This document shows positions 51,201 to 62,003 of a DNA stretch of 64,000 nt, one piece after another. This DNA is from an uncultured Lachnospiraceae bacterium (lineage in GTDB: Bacteria > Bacillota > Clostridia > Lachnospirales > Lachnospiraceae), in contig CANOCU010000008.1 of the NCBI GenBank assembly GCA_947564645.1, positions 1-64,000 on the forward strand. The letters run 5' to 3'. Made by a program: the position numbers and the translations under genes. A model generated the notes under the pieces. It ran no database searches. It saw only the letters and a program-made list of their open reading frames with translations, and had not been told where the DNA came from. Numbering within the stretch: position 1 is the first letter of the stretch; each line of letters opens with the position of its first letter.

Positions 51201-52841
51201 TCATGCACTCATCTCTTCTCCATAAGAATTGGAAAAGGCAATGTTGACCGCATGATCCCCGACTCTCTCCAGACCGGATATGATGTCCGAATACAGGGCC
51301 CCCGCTTCCGGAGAACATTCATTATTGGACAGCCTTTCGATATGCTTTTGCTGTAATTCCTTCTCTTTCTCGTCAATCGCCTCTTCAAGATGCAGGACAT
51401 CTTCCATATGTTCTTCCGTGCTCTTGACAAACATCTCCAGCGAGAATCGAAGCAGCGTGTTGACCATGTCAAGCATCTCTCCAAGCTCTCTTTGCGCATC
51501 CTTCGAGAAACTTACACCGGTCTCTATCCTGCGCACGGCGGCCTCCGCGATGTTCTCTGCATGGTCACCGATCCTCTCGATATCATTCACCACATGGAAC
51601 AGTGCACCGATATTCTTCAAGTCCTCGATCGGCAGCGTCGTCTGGTTGATCTTAACCAGATAATTCGTGATGGCATGGCTGAGGAAATCGATATTCTTCT
51701 CCACTTCCCTTACCTCTTCGATCTCGTCCGGATCCAGCGTCATCAAAACGTTCATGGCCCGGTTTAGGTTCTCGTCAGCCAAAGACGCCATACGATCCAG
51801 TTCCTTGATCGCCTCCACCACTGCCGTAGCGGGATTTAAGACCGACTTCTCCCCGATATATTTCAACTGATAACTGTCTCTGTATCCCACCTTCTTGTCG
51901 TCGCCGGGAACAAACAGATAAGTCAGCTTTACAATACCCTGAATAAAAGGCATCATGATGATCACCTGGAAAACCTTGATCGCAATATGTGCGTATGCGA
52001 CAACACGCCCAAGATTGTTTCCTGTCACATAGATCAGCAGTTCCACAATCTCATGCACGCACAGCATAAAGATAAAATAGACAATGATCGTACCGATCAC
52101 ATTAAAAATCAAATGAATGGATGCCGCTCTCTTGGCATCCTTCTTACCGCTCAGCGAAGCCAGCAGGGCGGAAGTACAGGCCCCGATATTACAGCCAAGT
52201 ATAATATACATACAGATATCCATACCCATCAGCCCCTGATTGGCAAGCAGGACCATGATACTGACAGTGACGGATGAACTCTGGATGATCGCCGTCAGAA
52301 CTGCTCCCAGAATCACCGCAAGGATCGGCGTCTGCAAAGATGCAAACATATGTAAGACTGCCGGAGAATCCTTCATCCCCGCCATAGCGCCCGACATGGT
52401 GCTCAGCCCCATAAACAGGACGCCGAAGCCGATGATAACTTCTCCCCAGCGCGACAGCTTCTGCTTCTTACAGAACATAACGATCAGCACACCTGCCAGT
52501 AAAATGACCGGTGCTGCCTTCTCAAGCTTGAAGGAAACAAGAAGCGCCGTCACGGTCGTACCGATATTCGCCCCGAAAATAACGCCTGCCGCCTGTGTCA
52601 AAGTCATCAGACCGGAGTTAACGAAGCTGACTACCATGACCGTACATGCAGATGAAGACTGAATCACCGCCGTAAAGAAAATACCTACCAGAATACCTGT
52701 AAACCTGTTCGTCGTCAGCCGCTCCAGGATTCCTCTTAGTTTTGCCCCGGCAACTTTCTCGATACTGTCGCTCATGATACGCATACCGTACAAGAACAGA
52801 CCAAGGCCGCCTGCCATGGAAAGAATGATTGTTGGATTCAT
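51201..52841 (-). CDS. Na/Pi-cotransporter family protein with C-terminal PhoU-like domain
   Basis: A 546-residue phosphate transporter. The membrane part (about 1-320) has the two inverted family repeats, each with a QSSS signature (AVIQSSSACTVMVV and AIIQSSSVTVSIMVL). The last 200 residues are helical and PhoU-like (NDIERIGDHAENIAE and ERVGDHAVNIAF, two metal-binding E-R-x-G-D-H motifs). The ATG at 52841 follows GGAAGGGAAG. It interrupts the ribF-to-rpsO part of the translation block. Confidence 0.9.
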   Translation of the reverse strand: MNPTIILSMAGGLGLFLYGMRIMSDSIEKVAGAKLRGILERLTTNRFTGILVGIFFTAVIQSSSACTVMVVSFVNSGLMTLTQAAGVIFGANIGTTVTALLVSFKLEKAAPVILLAGVLIVMFCKKQKLSRWGEVIIGFGVLFMGLSTMSGAMAGMKDSPAVLHMFASLQTPILAVILGAVLTAIIQSSSVTVSIMVLLANQGLMGMDICMYIILGCNIGACTSALLASLSGKKDAKRAASIHLIFNVIGTIIVYFIFMLCVHEIVELLIYVTGNNLGRVVAYAHIAIKVFQVIIMMPFIQGIVKLTYLFVPGDDKKVGYRDSYQLKYIGEKSVLNPATAVVEAIKELDRMASLADENLNRAMNVLMTLDPDEIEEVREVEKNIDFLSHAITNYLVKINQTTLPIEDLKNIGALFHVVNDIERIGDHAENIAEAAVRRIETGVSFSKDAQRELGEMLDMVNTLLRFSLEMFVKSTEEHMEDVLHLEEAIDEKEKELQQKHIERLSNNECSPEAGALYSDIISGLERVGDHAVNIAFSNSYGEEMSA

Positions 52842-52909
52842 CTGTATAAGCTTCCCTTCCTGTATCTTCTCAGTCAAATACCCAGTTATTTCTATTCTAT
52901 CGAAAATAT

Positions 52910-52937
52910 AGTATACTGGCAAGCCCATCCGTTACAA
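52910..52937 (-). promoter_or_regulatory. Likely promoter of the Na/Pi cotransporter gene
   Basis: TTGTAA (52932-52937) and TATACT (52910-52915) are spaced by 16 nt on the minus strand, 69 bp before the start codon. Confidence 0.45.
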
Positions 52938-52972
52938 AAAGTTCACAAAAAATACATAAAAAGACAATATTT

Positions 52973-53887
52973 CTATCCCCTGTAGAGCTCCCCTGCCGCA
53001 ATATCCCGCATCATTTGTGCCTTAAGAGTCTCTACGCTGTCAAATTTCATTTCCGGTCTCCGAAAAGCCAGAAGCTTTACGACAATCTCCCTGCCATAAA
53101 TATCACCCGCAAAATCATATAGATAAGTCTCCACACCCATCACCCTATTATCACTCACCGTCGGCTTACAGCCAACATTGGATATTCCCTTATATTCCCT
53201 GCCGTCTACCACGGCTCTGGAATAATATACTCCGTTTGGCGGCAGAAGCTTGTCCGGCTCCGGTATCAGGTTCGCAGTCGGCATACCGATGGTCCGCCCC
53301 AGCTTCTTTCCATGATCGACATGCCCTGTTACACTGTACGGCGCCCCTAGCATATGCGCTGCCTCTTCCATGCGTCCCTGCCCGACTGCTTCCCGCACCC
53401 TTGTAGAACTGACCACCTCTCCCGCTGCCATGACCTTATCGATCAGTTCCACCTCATATCCGTGTTCCCCGGCAAATCGGGCAAGCGTCTCATGGTTGCC
53501 GGCTCCCCTCTTCCCAAAGGACAAATCGGGACCGGCACAGATATAGGATGCCCGCATCTGGCTTGCCAGAAATCTGTGCACAAACTCTTCCGGTTCCGTG
53601 GCTGCAGTCACTGCATTCAGGGGAAACTCGATCAATACATCCACACCCATCCGAGCGAAGATCCTCCTCTTTTCCTCCCTGGTCGTCAATTCCTTTGCCT
53701 CCCCGCCGAAAAAGGCCGCCGCCGACATATCAAAAGTAAACACGGTGGCAAGAAGCCCTCTGTCCTTCTGCTCTATGATCTTACGGATCAACGCCTGATG
53801 TCCCAAATGCACGCCGTCAAATTTACCAATGGCGACTGCGCTGTTCCTGTCCAGCCTGAATATAGTTGTCTGTTCAATGATCTGCAT
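52973..53887 (-). CDS. ribF: Bifunctional riboflavin kinase / FAD synthetase RibF
   Basis: Makes FMN and FAD from riboflavin. The N-terminal FAD synthetase domain has GKFDGVHLGHQ and GPDLSFGKRGAGN. The C-terminal kinase has the GMPTANLIPEPDKLLPPNGVY block. Length 304 is normal. The ATG at 53887 was chosen over an upstream GTG at 53902. It follows truB by 35 bp, as in many Firmicutes. Confidence 0.93.
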   Translation of the reverse strand: MQIIEQTTIFRLDRNSAVAIGKFDGVHLGHQALIRKIIEQKDRGLLATVFTFDMSAAAFFGGEAKELTTREEKRRIFARMGVDVLIEFPLNAVTAATEPEEFVHRFLASQMRASYICAGPDLSFGKRGAGNHETLARFAGEHGYEVELIDKVMAAGEVVSSTRVREAVGQGRMEEAAHMLGAPYSVTGHVDHGKKLGRTIGMPTANLIPEPDKLLPPNGVYYSRAVVDGREYKGISNVGCKPTVSDNRVMGVETYLYDFAGDIYGREIVVKLLAFRRPEMKFDSVETLKAQMMRDIAAGELYRG

Positions 53888-53922
53888 AACTGTCCTGTTC
53901 ACTCCATGAAACTTTTTTCGTA

Positions 53923-54846
53923 TTATTTTCCATCTTTCTGAAAGAAGATCCTGACCGGTTTAATAACATCTGCTTCTTTATGATACCGGTAGATTCCATA
54001 GAATCTCCCTTCTTCATCATATACCCTGATCTTCTCCTTATCCGCATAACACACCTGCCCCAACAGGCATTCCCTGCGGAGCGCATTGCCATTCTCCGCC
54101 AGTCTCCTGCCGTACGCCGACACAATGACCGCCTGCTCCTTCTCAAATACGGCATCCGGCTTGATTATAACATCCGATATTTTATCTTGGTCGCGCAGCC
54201 TCTCGATCTGTGCAAGCGTCAGGGCATCCTCTATACCGAAAATTCCCACCCGGCTCCGGACAAGCGACTCCATGGCGGCGCCGCAGCCAAGTCTCTCTCC
54301 TATGTCATGGCACAACGTTCTGATATAAGTACCCTTGGAACAGACTACCCGCATTGTCACCTTGGGCAATTCCATTTTCCGGATCTCGATCTCCTTTATC
54401 TGCACTCTTCTTGGCTTGCGCTCCACCTCTTTACCGGCTCTCGCCAGCTCATACAATTTCTTCCCGCCGACCTTCAGGGCCGAATACATGGGCGGGATCT
54501 GGTCATACTCTCCCAGAAATTCCATGATCGCAGTCCTTACGTTTTCTTCCGTCAAAGAAGCGGTCAGCCCGGGCGCGCACTTCTTTACCACCTGACCGGT
54601 CATATCCTGGGTATCCGTGACCACCCCCAGATAAAGTACCGCCACATATTCTTTGTCCCAGTCAGTTAACATGTCACACAATTTTGTGCCCGAACCCAAA
54701 CATACAGGAAGCACGCCGACCGCTTCGGGATCGAGTGTTCCTGTATGTCCGATCTTCTTCATCTTACAGATACCACGGAGTCTGGCCACCACATCATGCG
54801 ATGTGTAGCCCGCCTCCTTATATACATTCATAATTCCGTTATACAT
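53923..54846 (-). CDS. truB: tRNA pseudouridine-55 synthase TruB
   Basis: Isomerises U55 in the T-loop of tRNAs. Seen: [19 protein letters not shown] near the start, catalytic Asp in [11 protein letters not shown], and [18 protein letters not shown]-terminal PUA-like part is visible. The ATG at 54846 closely follows AGGAGG. The start gives the usual MxNGIxNVYKE beginning. Length 307 is normal. Confidence 0.93.
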   Translation of the reverse strand: MYNGIMNVYKEAGYTSHDVVARLRGICKMKKIGHTGTLDPEAVGVLPVCLGSGTKLCDMLTDWDKEYVAVLYLGVVTDTQDMTGQVVKKCAPGLTASLTEENVRTAIMEFLGEYDQIPPMYSALKVGGKKLYELARAGKEVERKPRRVQIKEIEIRKMELPKVTMRVVCSKGTYIRTLCHDIGERLGCGAAMESLVRSRVGIFGIEDALTLAQIERLRDQDKISDVIIKPDAVFEKEQAVIVSAYGRRLAENGNALRRECLLGQVCYADKEKIRVYDEEGRFYGIYRYHKEADVIKPVRIFFQKDGK

Positions 54847-54906
54847 GATCCTCCTCATAAACCATCTCATAATCCATCTCAGGATGTCCGGAGCAGAAGC
54901 TTCAGA

Positions 54907-55857
54907 TCATGCCAGATCCAGCTGCTCCGCAATCCCGATGGACAGATTATTGATGTTGTCATGATATGTACCGTTCATCGTGCATCCGGCTGCCCGGACA
55001 TGACCTCCGCCGCCAAACCTCATCGCCACGGCCGCCACATCGACCTTTCCGCCGGAACGCATACTCACTTTATATTCCAGTGTTCCTGTCTCATACATAA
55101 AGATGGCGCATTCCACGCCTTTGACAGATAACAGCTGGTTCACAATGCCGTCCAGATCCTGCGGCGTCACCTGGTAGAAATCCATCATACGCCTGGACAC
55201 CATACTTACAATACACCTGTTATGCATAAACCGGACACTCTCCAATACCGCTCTCCCCATGATCTGTGTCTGGACATAAGTCTTCTCATAGAAAGTTTTT
55301 TGTATGATATCAGAAAAATCAAATCCAAATTTAATCAGTTCGGATGCGACCTGCAGCGTGCGGGGCGATGTATTCGAATACCGCAATACGCCCGTATCAT
55401 GAATAATCCCGATGTAAAGAGCCGTCGCGATCTCCACGTCAAGCATCTCCGGCGCCATCAGGTCATACAGCAATTCCGCAGTAGAGCTTCTGTCCGGCTC
55501 GATGATCCGCACATCTCCGCACCCCTGATTGCTGATATGATGGTCGATATTGATCCTTTTGTGTGCCTTCTCAAACAGGGGACGTGCATTTCCAAGACGA
55601 TCGTCCGCACAATCCAACGCAATAAAAACATCATATATTTTATCCGTGTTAAATTCTAATTTAATATCTTCAATATGACTGATGCAGTCAAAAATCTCTG
55701 CCGGTTTATCCAGATATACGTCGATCTCTGCTTCCGGCATCTCCTTTTTCAGGTAAAGGTAAAGGCCCATAACGGAACCGACACAGTCTCCGTCCGGTCT
55801 GATATGACCGCTGACCGCTACCGATGCCGCATTCCCCACTTCATCGATCAATCTCAT
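54907..55857 (-). CDS. nrnA: DHH-family bifunctional oligoribonuclease / PAP phosphatase NrnA
   Basis: Degrades short RNA oligonucleotides and 3'-phosphoadenosine 5'-phosphate. Seen: SGHIRPDGDCVGS, the second acidic site ALDCADDRLGN, DHH in INIDHHISNQ, HDTGVLRYSNT, and the DHHA1 GGGGHVRAAGC motif. The ATG begins right after the rbfA stop, so translation is coupled. Its place after rbfA is typical of Firmicutes. Confidence 0.92.
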   Translation of the reverse strand: MRLIDEVGNAASVAVSGHIRPDGDCVGSVMGLYLYLKKEMPEAEIDVYLDKPAEIFDCISHIEDIKLEFNTDKIYDVFIALDCADDRLGNARPLFEKAHKRINIDHHISNQGCGDVRIIEPDRSSTAELLYDLMAPEMLDVEIATALYIGIIHDTGVLRYSNTSPRTLQVASELIKFGFDFSDIIQKTFYEKTYVQTQIMGRAVLESVRFMHNRCIVSMVSRRMMDFYQVTPQDLDGIVNQLLSVKGVECAIFMYETGTLEYKVSMRSGGKVDVAAVAMRFGGGGHVRAAGCTMNGTYHDNINNLSIGIAEQLDLA

Positions 55858-56235
55858 TTACACATTCCCCCCTTTCTCCTGATCCCTGCCGATCACATCA
55901 TCGATCTTCTTCGACATATCTACACCGTAGGCGATCGACTGATCCTGTATGAAAGTTACCTGCGGTGTATTACGCAGATTGATCTTCTTAGCTAAGAGGC
56001 TGCGGATGTATCCTTCCGCACTTCTGAGTCCGGCCAGCGTATCAGCCTGCGCACGTTCATCCCCCAATACGCTGATCCATGCTTTACATGTCTTCAGATC
56101 CGGAGCCACCTCTACAGCAACCACCGAGGTCATCGGAGCGATCCTCGGATCCTTGATCTCTCCTCTGATGATCTCCGCGAGCACACGCTGTACTTCCCCA
56201 TTGATCCTGGTATTTTTCACACTGTTTTTACGCAT
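55858..56235 (-). CDS. rbfA: 30S ribosome-binding factor RbfA
   Basis: Assists late 30S maturation near the 16S 5' helix. A 125-residue KH-like fold begins RINGEVQRVLAEIIRGEIKDPRI and contains VEVAPDLKTCKAWISVLGD and FIQDQSIAYGVDMSKKIDDVI. AAAGGAG precedes the ATG. infB ends 104 bp upstream. Confidence 0.95.
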   Translation of the reverse strand: MRKNSVKNTRINGEVQRVLAEIIRGEIKDPRIAPMTSVVAVEVAPDLKTCKAWISVLGDERAQADTLAGLRSAEGYIRSLLAKKINLRNTPQVTFIQDQSIAYGVDMSKKIDDVIGRDQEKGGNV

Positions 56236-56339
56236 TTACTGACTCCTTTCTGCAGTCCGCATGTCAGCTGCAGTTCTCCTGTAAAGCTGCCGATGTAAAA
56301 CTCCTTCCTGCAATGCTGCTTATGTGGTCTGCACGCCGA

Positions 56340-59300
56340 TCAGCGGGGTACTTCTACCATAATATATGCTTCTACAATATCCAGTTCCTGCATCTTATCG
56401 AAACCGTCAAAGACGAGACCACACTCAAACCCGGCTTTGACTTCCTTCACGTCATCCTTAAACCGCTTCAGAGAAGCCAGTGCACCTTCGTAGATCTGCT
56501 CTCCCTCTCTGGTGATCCGGATCTTACAGCCACGCTGGAACTCGCCGTCCAGTATATAAGAACCTGCAATATTACCGATCGCGGAAGCCTTGAAGATCTG
56601 CCGTACTTCTGCATGGCCGATCACCTTCTCCTCGAAGATCGGGTCTAACATACCCTTCATGGCTGCTTCGATATCCTCGATCGCCTGATAAATAACCTTA
56701 TACAGTCTCACATCCACGCCTTCGCGCTCTGCCACAGCCTTGGCCGTCGTATCCGGTCTTACATTAAAGCCGATGATGATCGCCGATGACGCGGAAGCCA
56801 GAACCACGTCGGACTCGTTGATGGCGCCCACACCGCCGTGAATGCACTTCACAACGACTTCTTCGTTGGACAGCTTCATCAGACTCTGCTTGACTGCCTC
56901 CACACTGCCCTGCACATCCGCTTTGACGATCAGATTCAGTTCCTTCAGATTGCCTTCCTGGATCTGGTTAAACAGATCATCCAGAGACATTCTCGTCTTA
57001 GTATCTGCAAGCATTTCTTCTTTATGCTGTGCCATATAAGTTTCCGCATAAGACTTCGCGCTCTTATCATTCTCATGCACGATAAACACTTCACCTGCAC
57101 TGGGTACGTCAGACAGTCCCAGGATCTCTACCGGTGTAGAAGGCTTTGCTTCCTTCACACGTCTTCCCTTGTCGTCGATCATGGCTCTTACCTTACCGTG
57201 ACTGGCTCCGGCTGAAATAAAGTCTCCCACATGCAGCGTACCCTTCTGCACAAGCACCGTGGCCACCGGACCACGTCCTTTGTCCAACTCGGCCTCGATC
57301 ACCAGACCTCTGGCATTTCTGTCAGGATTTGCCTTAAGCTCCAGAATCTCCGCCGTAAGCAGGATCGTCTCCAGCAGATTCTCCAGGCCTTCCCCTGATT
57401 TGGCCGACACCGGCACAAATTCCGTGGATCCGCCCCAGTCTACCGGGATCAGTTCATACTCTGTCATCTCCTGCTTCACGCGGTCGATATTTGCATTCGG
57501 TTTATCGATCTTATTCACCGCAACGATAATCTCGATCCCCGCCGCTTTCGCATGGTTGATCGCCTCTACCGTCTGCGGCATAACGCCGTCGTCTGCCGCC
57601 ACGACGAGCACCGCGATATCCGTAGAATTAGCGCCGCGCATACGCATTGCCGTGAACGCTTCATGTCCCGGCGTATCTAAGAAGGTAATGCTCTGGCCAT
57701 TGACAGTCACCGTATAAGCACCGATCGCCTGTGTGATGCCGCCGGCTTCCTTATCCGTCACGTTGGTCTTACGGATCGCATCAAGCAGTGACGTCTTACC
57801 ATGGTCTACATGCCCCATAACACAGATAACAGGCGGTCTGCTTACCATGGAGCTCTCATCCTCTTCGTCTTCTTTCAACAGTTCCTCTATGACATCCACC
57901 TTGACTTCTCTCTCGCAGATGATGTCGTACTCGATCGCAATATTCTCCGCGTCCTCATAGCTGACCTCGGAATTCAAAGTCACGATCTGTCCCTGCAGGA
58001 AAAGTTTCTTAATGATCACCGAGGGCTGAACCTTCATCTTATCCGCAAGTTCCTTGATGGTCAGCGAATCCGGGACCGTGATCACCTTGATCTGCTCTTC
58101 CGCCTTCTCTTCCGCCTTCTTCTCCGGCTTAATGAAACGGCCAGCCTTATTGCGGTTCTTCGCAGCTGCGTCATCCTCCTCGTAGATCAGATCTTTCTTC
58201 GAGCGTTTGTCTCTGTCCTGATTTGCCCTGCGCTTCTCATCCTCTCTGTGCTTCTCCACATCCTTGCCGGGCGTCTCAGGGATAAAGTCCTTTTGATTGT
58301 TATTTTTCCTGAATCGATTGTCCTGCCCGCCATTGCCTCTCGAAGGGCGTTCAAAACTGCCGCCGCCCCTGTTAGGGCCCGCACCAGGGCCGCCGCTCCT
58401 GCGATCGCCCTGATTGTTGTTATAAGACGGCCTGCCCTGTCCATCAGATCTGCGATTATCCCTGTTATCCCCTGAATTTCTCGGCCTTCTTGTTTCCTGC
58501 GGCGCTCTGGCAGTCTGTGCAGCCCCCGCGCCTGCATTTGCGCTTGCTTTCTCACGCTCCCGTTCTTTCTCGCGTTCACGCTCTTTCTCCCGTTCTCTCT
58601 CAAGTTCTCTTTCCCGTTCACGCTCTCTCTTCTCCTGCTGGCGCTGTTCCATTCTGCGCTCCTGCTGCTGCTTCTGGCGTACATCGTAAGGCTCGGCCGT
58701 GACAGGGATCGGCTTCTGCGTCGGCCTGATGATCTTATGAGGCGCATTCTGCACCTGCACCGGGCGGCCTCCGTTACCGGACGATCTTCTGTCCCTGTCT
58801 CTGTCGTTGTTATTTCTGCGGCCCGCATTGCTGCCGCCCTGGGAGGTGCGCTGCGTGCCCTGCGGCTGACGCTGCCCCTGCCCCTGCATCTTGGAATGCT
58901 GTGGGTTACTCACGAAGATGATCTTCTTCTTTTTCGGCGCTTCTCCCTTGCCGGATTCCGGTTTCCTGTTGTCTGCATTCTGTTTTGCCGGACCCTTACT
59001 TCCCTCCGGCTTTCCCTGCACGCCGCCTTCCGGCTTCACGCCGGCCCCGGAAGCATCTTCCGTCTTCGCTGCCGCACCCGGCTTCGGTTCTGCCTGGGAA
59101 GCTGCCTCCTTCTTCTGCTCTGCCTGGGGAACCGCTTTCTGCTCCGCTCTGGGAGTTGTTTCCCCTTTCGGTTCCGCTTTGGCCTCCGTTCCCGGCGCCT
59201 CTTTCACAGCACTCCCCTTCGCAGCGCCAAACTGCTTACGCACCAGTGCGATCGCCTCCTCCTCGATGGAACTCTGCGCCGCTTTCACTTCATATCCTTT

Positions 59301-59378
59301 ATCCTGCAAAAAAGCTACCAGCTCTTTACTCTGCCTATCCAGCTCTTTTGCCAGCTCATGTACTTTCATTTTCGCCAT
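56340..59378 (-). CDS. infB: Translation initiation factor IF-2
   Basis: The GTPase that brings initiator tRNA to the 30S subunit. At 1012 residues it is long because of a disordered linker (about 50-400). That linker holds Ala/Pro/Glu-rich, Gly/Asn/Arg-rich and alternating Arg/Glu/Lys stretches. An IF2N domain starts [19 protein letters not shown] second IF2N-like region ([19 protein letters not shown]) precedes the G domain, with [19 protein letters not shown] and NKID. The ATG at 59378 has GGAGG 8 nt upstream. It lies in the nusA operon. Confidence 0.96.
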   Translation of the reverse strand: MAKMKVHELAKELDRQSKELVAFLQDKGYEVKAAQSSIEEEAIALVRKQFGAAKGSAVKEAPGTEAKAEPKGETTPRAEQKAVPQAEQKKEAASQAEPKPGAAAKTEDASGAGVKPEGGVQGKPEGSKGPAKQNADNRKPESGKGEAPKKKKIIFVSNPQHSKMQGQGQRQPQGTQRTSQGGSNAGRRNNNDRDRDRRSSGNGGRPVQVQNAPHKIIRPTQKPIPVTAEPYDVRQKQQQERRMEQRQQEKRERERERELEREREKEREREKEREREKASANAGAGAAQTARAPQETRRPRNSGDNRDNRRSDGQGRPSYNNNQGDRRSGGPGAGPNRGGGSFERPSRGNGGQDNRFRKNNNQKDFIPETPGKDVEKHREDEKRRANQDRDKRSKKDLIYEEDDAAAKNRNKAGRFIKPEKKAEEKAEEQIKVITVPDSLTIKELADKMKVQPSVIIKKLFLQGQIVTLNSEVSYEDAENIAIEYDIICEREVKVDVIEELLKEDEEDESSMVSRPPVICVMGHVDHGKTSLLDAIRKTNVTDKEAGGITQAIGAYTVTVNGQSITFLDTPGHEAFTAMRMRGANSTDIAVLVVAADDGVMPQTVEAINHAKAAGIEIIVAVNKIDKPNANIDRVKQEMTEYELIPVDWGGSTEFVPVSAKSGEGLENLLETILLTAEILELKANPDRNARGLVIEAELDKGRGPVATVLVQKGTLHVGDFISAGASHGKVRAMIDDKGRRVKEAKPSTPVEILGLSDVPSAGEVFIVHENDKSAKSYAETYMAQHKEEMLADTKTRMSLDDLFNQIQEGNLKELNLIVKADVQGSVEAVKQSLMKLSNEEVVVKCIHGGVGAINESDVVLASASSAIIIGFNVRPDTTAKAVAEREGVDVRLYKVIYQAIEDIEAAMKGMLDPIFEEKVIGHAEVRQIFKASAIGNIAGSYILDGEFQRGCKIRITREGEQIYEGALASLKRFKDDVKEVKAGFECGLVFDGFDKMQELDIVEAYIMVEVPR

Positions 59379-59393
59379 GCTCACTACCTCCAA

Positions 59394-59717
59394 CTATTTC
59401 GAATCTACCAAATGCTTCCGTATCGAATCTGCAAATCCCGCATCAGTCACAGCAAGACAGGAACGCTCTTCCTTGCCGATCGCGTGCCCCAGTATATCCT
59501 TCTCACTGTAATACTTGTATGGCACCTTATAAAATTCACACATATTACTATATTTTTTTCTGGTGTTATCTGAAGCATTCTCTGCTATGATAACCAGATA
59601 TGCTTTTCCGCTCTTAACTGCTTCCTCTGTCGCAAATCCGCCACTGACAACATTTCTGGAGCGGGTGGCCAGCCCAAGCATAGATAACACCCGGTCTTTA
59701 TTAGGTTTTCCCTGCAT
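59394..59717 (-). CDS. ylxQ: L7Ae-family RNA-binding protein YlxQ
   Basis: A 107-residue K-turn-binding protein, with LSMLGLATRSRNVVSGGFATEEAVKSG, LVIIAENASDNTRKKY and IGKEERSCLAVTDAGFA. The start at 59717 has GGAGGGAGAAC upstream and overlaps the rnpM end by 17 bp. Its position between rnpM and infB is conserved in Firmicutes; its precise role is poorly known. Confidence 0.88.
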   Translation of the reverse strand: MQGKPNKDRVLSMLGLATRSRNVVSGGFATEEAVKSGKAYLVIIAENASDNTRKKYSNMCEFYKVPYKYYSEKDILGHAIGKEERSCLAVTDAGFADSIRKHLVDSK

Positions 59718-59982
59718 GTTCTCCCTCCTCAAACTCCTTTTCCAGATTCTCATATATCTCCTGCGGGATGCTCACCTTGAAAGACCGCTCCAGACCCTTG
59801 TTCTTTCGCGCCTTTGTCAGGCATTCCTTCTTCATGCACAGATAAGCACCCCTGCCGTTCTTCCTGCCGGTCATGTCAAGGACAATAGAGCCGTCCGTGC
59901 CTCTTAACACACGCATCATCTCTTTCTTACCCTTCATCTCACCGCAGCCCACACACTGCCGCATCGGAATCTTCTTTGCCAT
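59701..59982 (-). CDS. rnpM: RNase P modulator RnpM (YlxR)
   Basis: A 93-residue basic protein. The RQCVGCGEMKGKKEMMRVLR start and the GRKNGRGAYLCMKKECL block are diagnostic of the YlxR family. The family has been linked to RNase P RNA binding and modulation in Bacillus. It overlaps ylxQ by 17 bp and follows nusA by 41 bp. A glutamate-rich C-terminus is present. Confidence 0.88.
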   Translation of the reverse strand: MAKKIPMRQCVGCGEMKGKKEMMRVLRGTDGSIVLDMTGRKNGRGAYLCMKKECLTKARKNKGLERSFKVSIPQEIYENLEKEFEEGEHAGKT

Positions 59983-60023
59983 GCCCCTATCCTCTCTATT
60001 GTCTCCTGTTATAAATCCCGGCT

Positions 60024-61277
60024 CTACTCTTCTATAGCGTATTCATCATCTTCATACGCTATCCCTTCTTCCTCATAATCATCGTCCACATATTCGTCGG
60101 CATCGGAACCTTCGGGATCATCGTATCCTTCTTCGCCATAGTCTTCCTCGTAACTCTCTTCCTCGTAGCCTTCTTCCTCGTCATACGTCTCTTCATACTC
60201 GTCGTCATCATAGACATAATCCTCGACACGGAAGCCGACCGCATCCTTCGCCTGCGTCTCACTCTTAATATCGATCTTATATCCTGTCAGCCTCGCAGCC
60301 AGTCTCGCATTCTGCCCCTCCTTACCGATTGCCAGGGACAACTGATAATCCGGCACCACAACCTTTGCCGTCTTCTCATCCGGATCTGCGAATACCGCTA
60401 CGATCTTCGCCGGTGAAAGAGCGTTCTGGATCAGATTGCCGGGGTTCTCATCCCAGTTGACGATGTCGATCTTCTCACCACGCAGTTCATCCACGATAGA
60501 ATTGACTCTGGCGCCGTTGATCCCCACGCAGGCTCCCACTGCATCCACATTCGGGTTGGTGGAACGAACTGCCAGTTTCGTCCTGCTGCCTGCCTCTCTG
60601 GCAATGCTCATGATCTCCACCGTGCCATCCTTGATCTCTGTTACCTCGGCCTCAAACAACCTCTTAACCAGTTCCGGATGGGTACGGCTGACAAGGATCC
60701 TCGGTCCCTTCGGCGTATTCTTTACTTCCAGGATATAGACCTTGATCCTCTCGGTCGGCCTGAAGTTCTCACCTCTTACCTGCTCGCTCTCGTTTAAGAT
60801 CGCATCTGCCTTACCAAGGTTGATGGAGATGTTCCTGCCTATATACCGCTGGACAATGCCTGTCACCACATCCTTCTCTTTCTCATAATACTGATTGTAG
60901 ATGACACTCCGTTCCTCCTCGCGGATCTTCTGCAGGATTACATTCTTCGCATTCTGTGTCGCGATACGGCCAAATTCCTTTGACTTGATCTCCACATGAA
61001 GCAGATCACCCAGCTGGGCTTTCTGGGAAATCTCCCGTGCATCCTCCAGCGAGATCTGAAGAACCTCATCTTCCACTTCCTCCACCACCTCTTTCTCGGC
61101 ATAGCAGAGAAAATCGCAGGTTTCCTTGTCGATCTCCACCTTCACGTTATCCGCCTTTCCAAAATGATTCTTGCAGGCAGTGATCAGAGAATTTTCAATC
61201 GCATCAAAAAGTGTCTCTTTTGGAATGTCTTTCTCTTTTTCCAGAATATCCAGCGCCTCCATTAACTCCTTATTCAT
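60024..61277 (-). CDS. nusA: Transcription termination/antitermination protein NusA, with a highly acidic tail
   Basis: Modulates RNA polymerase pausing, termination and antitermination. Order: N-terminal polymerase-binding domain, S1 domain (about 135-200), KH1 ([26 protein letters not shown]) and KH2 ([23 protein letters not shown]), to about residue 345. The last roughly 70 residues are dominated by Asp, Glu and Tyr ([18 protein letters not shown] and on). The family's Gram-positive members usually end soon after KH2, so this tail is an addition. AGGAGG precedes the ATG. Confidence 0.95.
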   Translation of the reverse strand: MNKELMEALDILEKEKDIPKETLFDAIENSLITACKNHFGKADNVKVEIDKETCDFLCYAEKEVVEEVEDEVLQISLEDAREISQKAQLGDLLHVEIKSKEFGRIATQNAKNVILQKIREEERSVIYNQYYEKEKDVVTGIVQRYIGRNISINLGKADAILNESEQVRGENFRPTERIKVYILEVKNTPKGPRILVSRTHPELVKRLFEAEVTEIKDGTVEIMSIAREAGSRTKLAVRSTNPNVDAVGACVGINGARVNSIVDELRGEKIDIVNWDENPGNLIQNALSPAKIVAVFADPDEKTAKVVVPDYQLSLAIGKEGQNARLAARLTGYKIDIKSETQAKDAVGFRVEDYVYDDDEYEETYDEEEGYEEESYEEDYGEEGYDDPEGSDADEYVDDDYEEEGIAYEDDEYAIEE

Positions 61278-61374
61278 TTTCCGTTATCCTCCTATGTCTG
61301 TTAATCTCTATCATCATTCCATTCATCTGCTCCAATAACGCCTGAACCTGCACACGGTCAGACCGCATATCTGC

Positions 61375-61839
61375 CTAAAGGGCAAGCGCCAGTCTGATCA
61401 GCGCGATCTCCGGGCGCTGAAATACGCGCTCCCCCTCCGCCTCCTCAAGCGTGATCGTCTCGCTGTCATAGGCCTTCAGCACTCCCGAAAATTCCTTGTA
61501 TCCGCCGATCGCCTTGTAGGTCTTGACTTCAACCTCCATCCCCAGGCTTTTCTCCAGGTGTCTGTCTTTCTTCAGCGCTCTGCCCAGACCCGGACTGCTG
61601 ACTTCCAGAATATAAGCGTCGGCTATATAATCCTCCGCATCCAACGCGTCCGAGAGCGCCCGGCTGACATTCTCGCAGTCATTGATATTGACCCCTCCCG
61701 CTTTGTCAATAAAAGCCCGCAGGTACCAGTCGCTGCCTTCCTTTACGTATTCCACGTCATAGATCTCTACCCCGAACCGCTCCGCGATCGGGGCAAGCAG
61801 CCGCTCCGTTCTTGACTCATAAGTCTCTCTCTTCGACAT
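61375..61839 (-). CDS. rimP: Ribosome maturation factor RimP
   Basis: Needed for early 30S assembly. The 154-residue protein has APIAERFGVEIYDVEYVKEG, the GGVNINDCENVSRALSDALD block and LEVSSPGLGRALKKDRH. AGGAGG precedes the ATG. It opens the rimP-nusA-rnpM-ylxQ-infB-rbfA operon. Confidence 0.95.
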   Translation of the reverse strand: MSKRETYESRTERLLAPIAERFGVEIYDVEYVKEGSDWYLRAFIDKAGGVNINDCENVSRALSDALDAEDYIADAYILEVSSPGLGRALKKDRHLEKSLGMEVEVKTYKAIGGYKEFSGVLKAYDSETITLEEAEGERVFQRPEIALIRLALAL

Positions 61840-61904
61840 ATATGCCTCCTATACCATAAGTAAACCTGCTACGGAAATTAACTTTGTGCATTACACATAC
61901 CATA

Positions 61905-61936
61905 AAAGAGTGGACTCGCAAGTCCACTCTTTATCC
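61905..61936 (-). terminator. Terminator of the chemotaxis receptor gene
   Basis: AAAGAGTGGACT (61905-61916) and AGTCCACTCTTT (61921-61932) form a 12-bp stem with a 4-nt loop. On the minus strand TTTTATGG follows. It lies about 70 bp past the stop at 62004. Confidence 0.7.
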
Positions 61937-62003
61937 TAACTCTTATTTATGATACTTAAACCAGTATAACATCTTCTTCCAGTCTTTGCAAGAAATATTT
62001 TCG

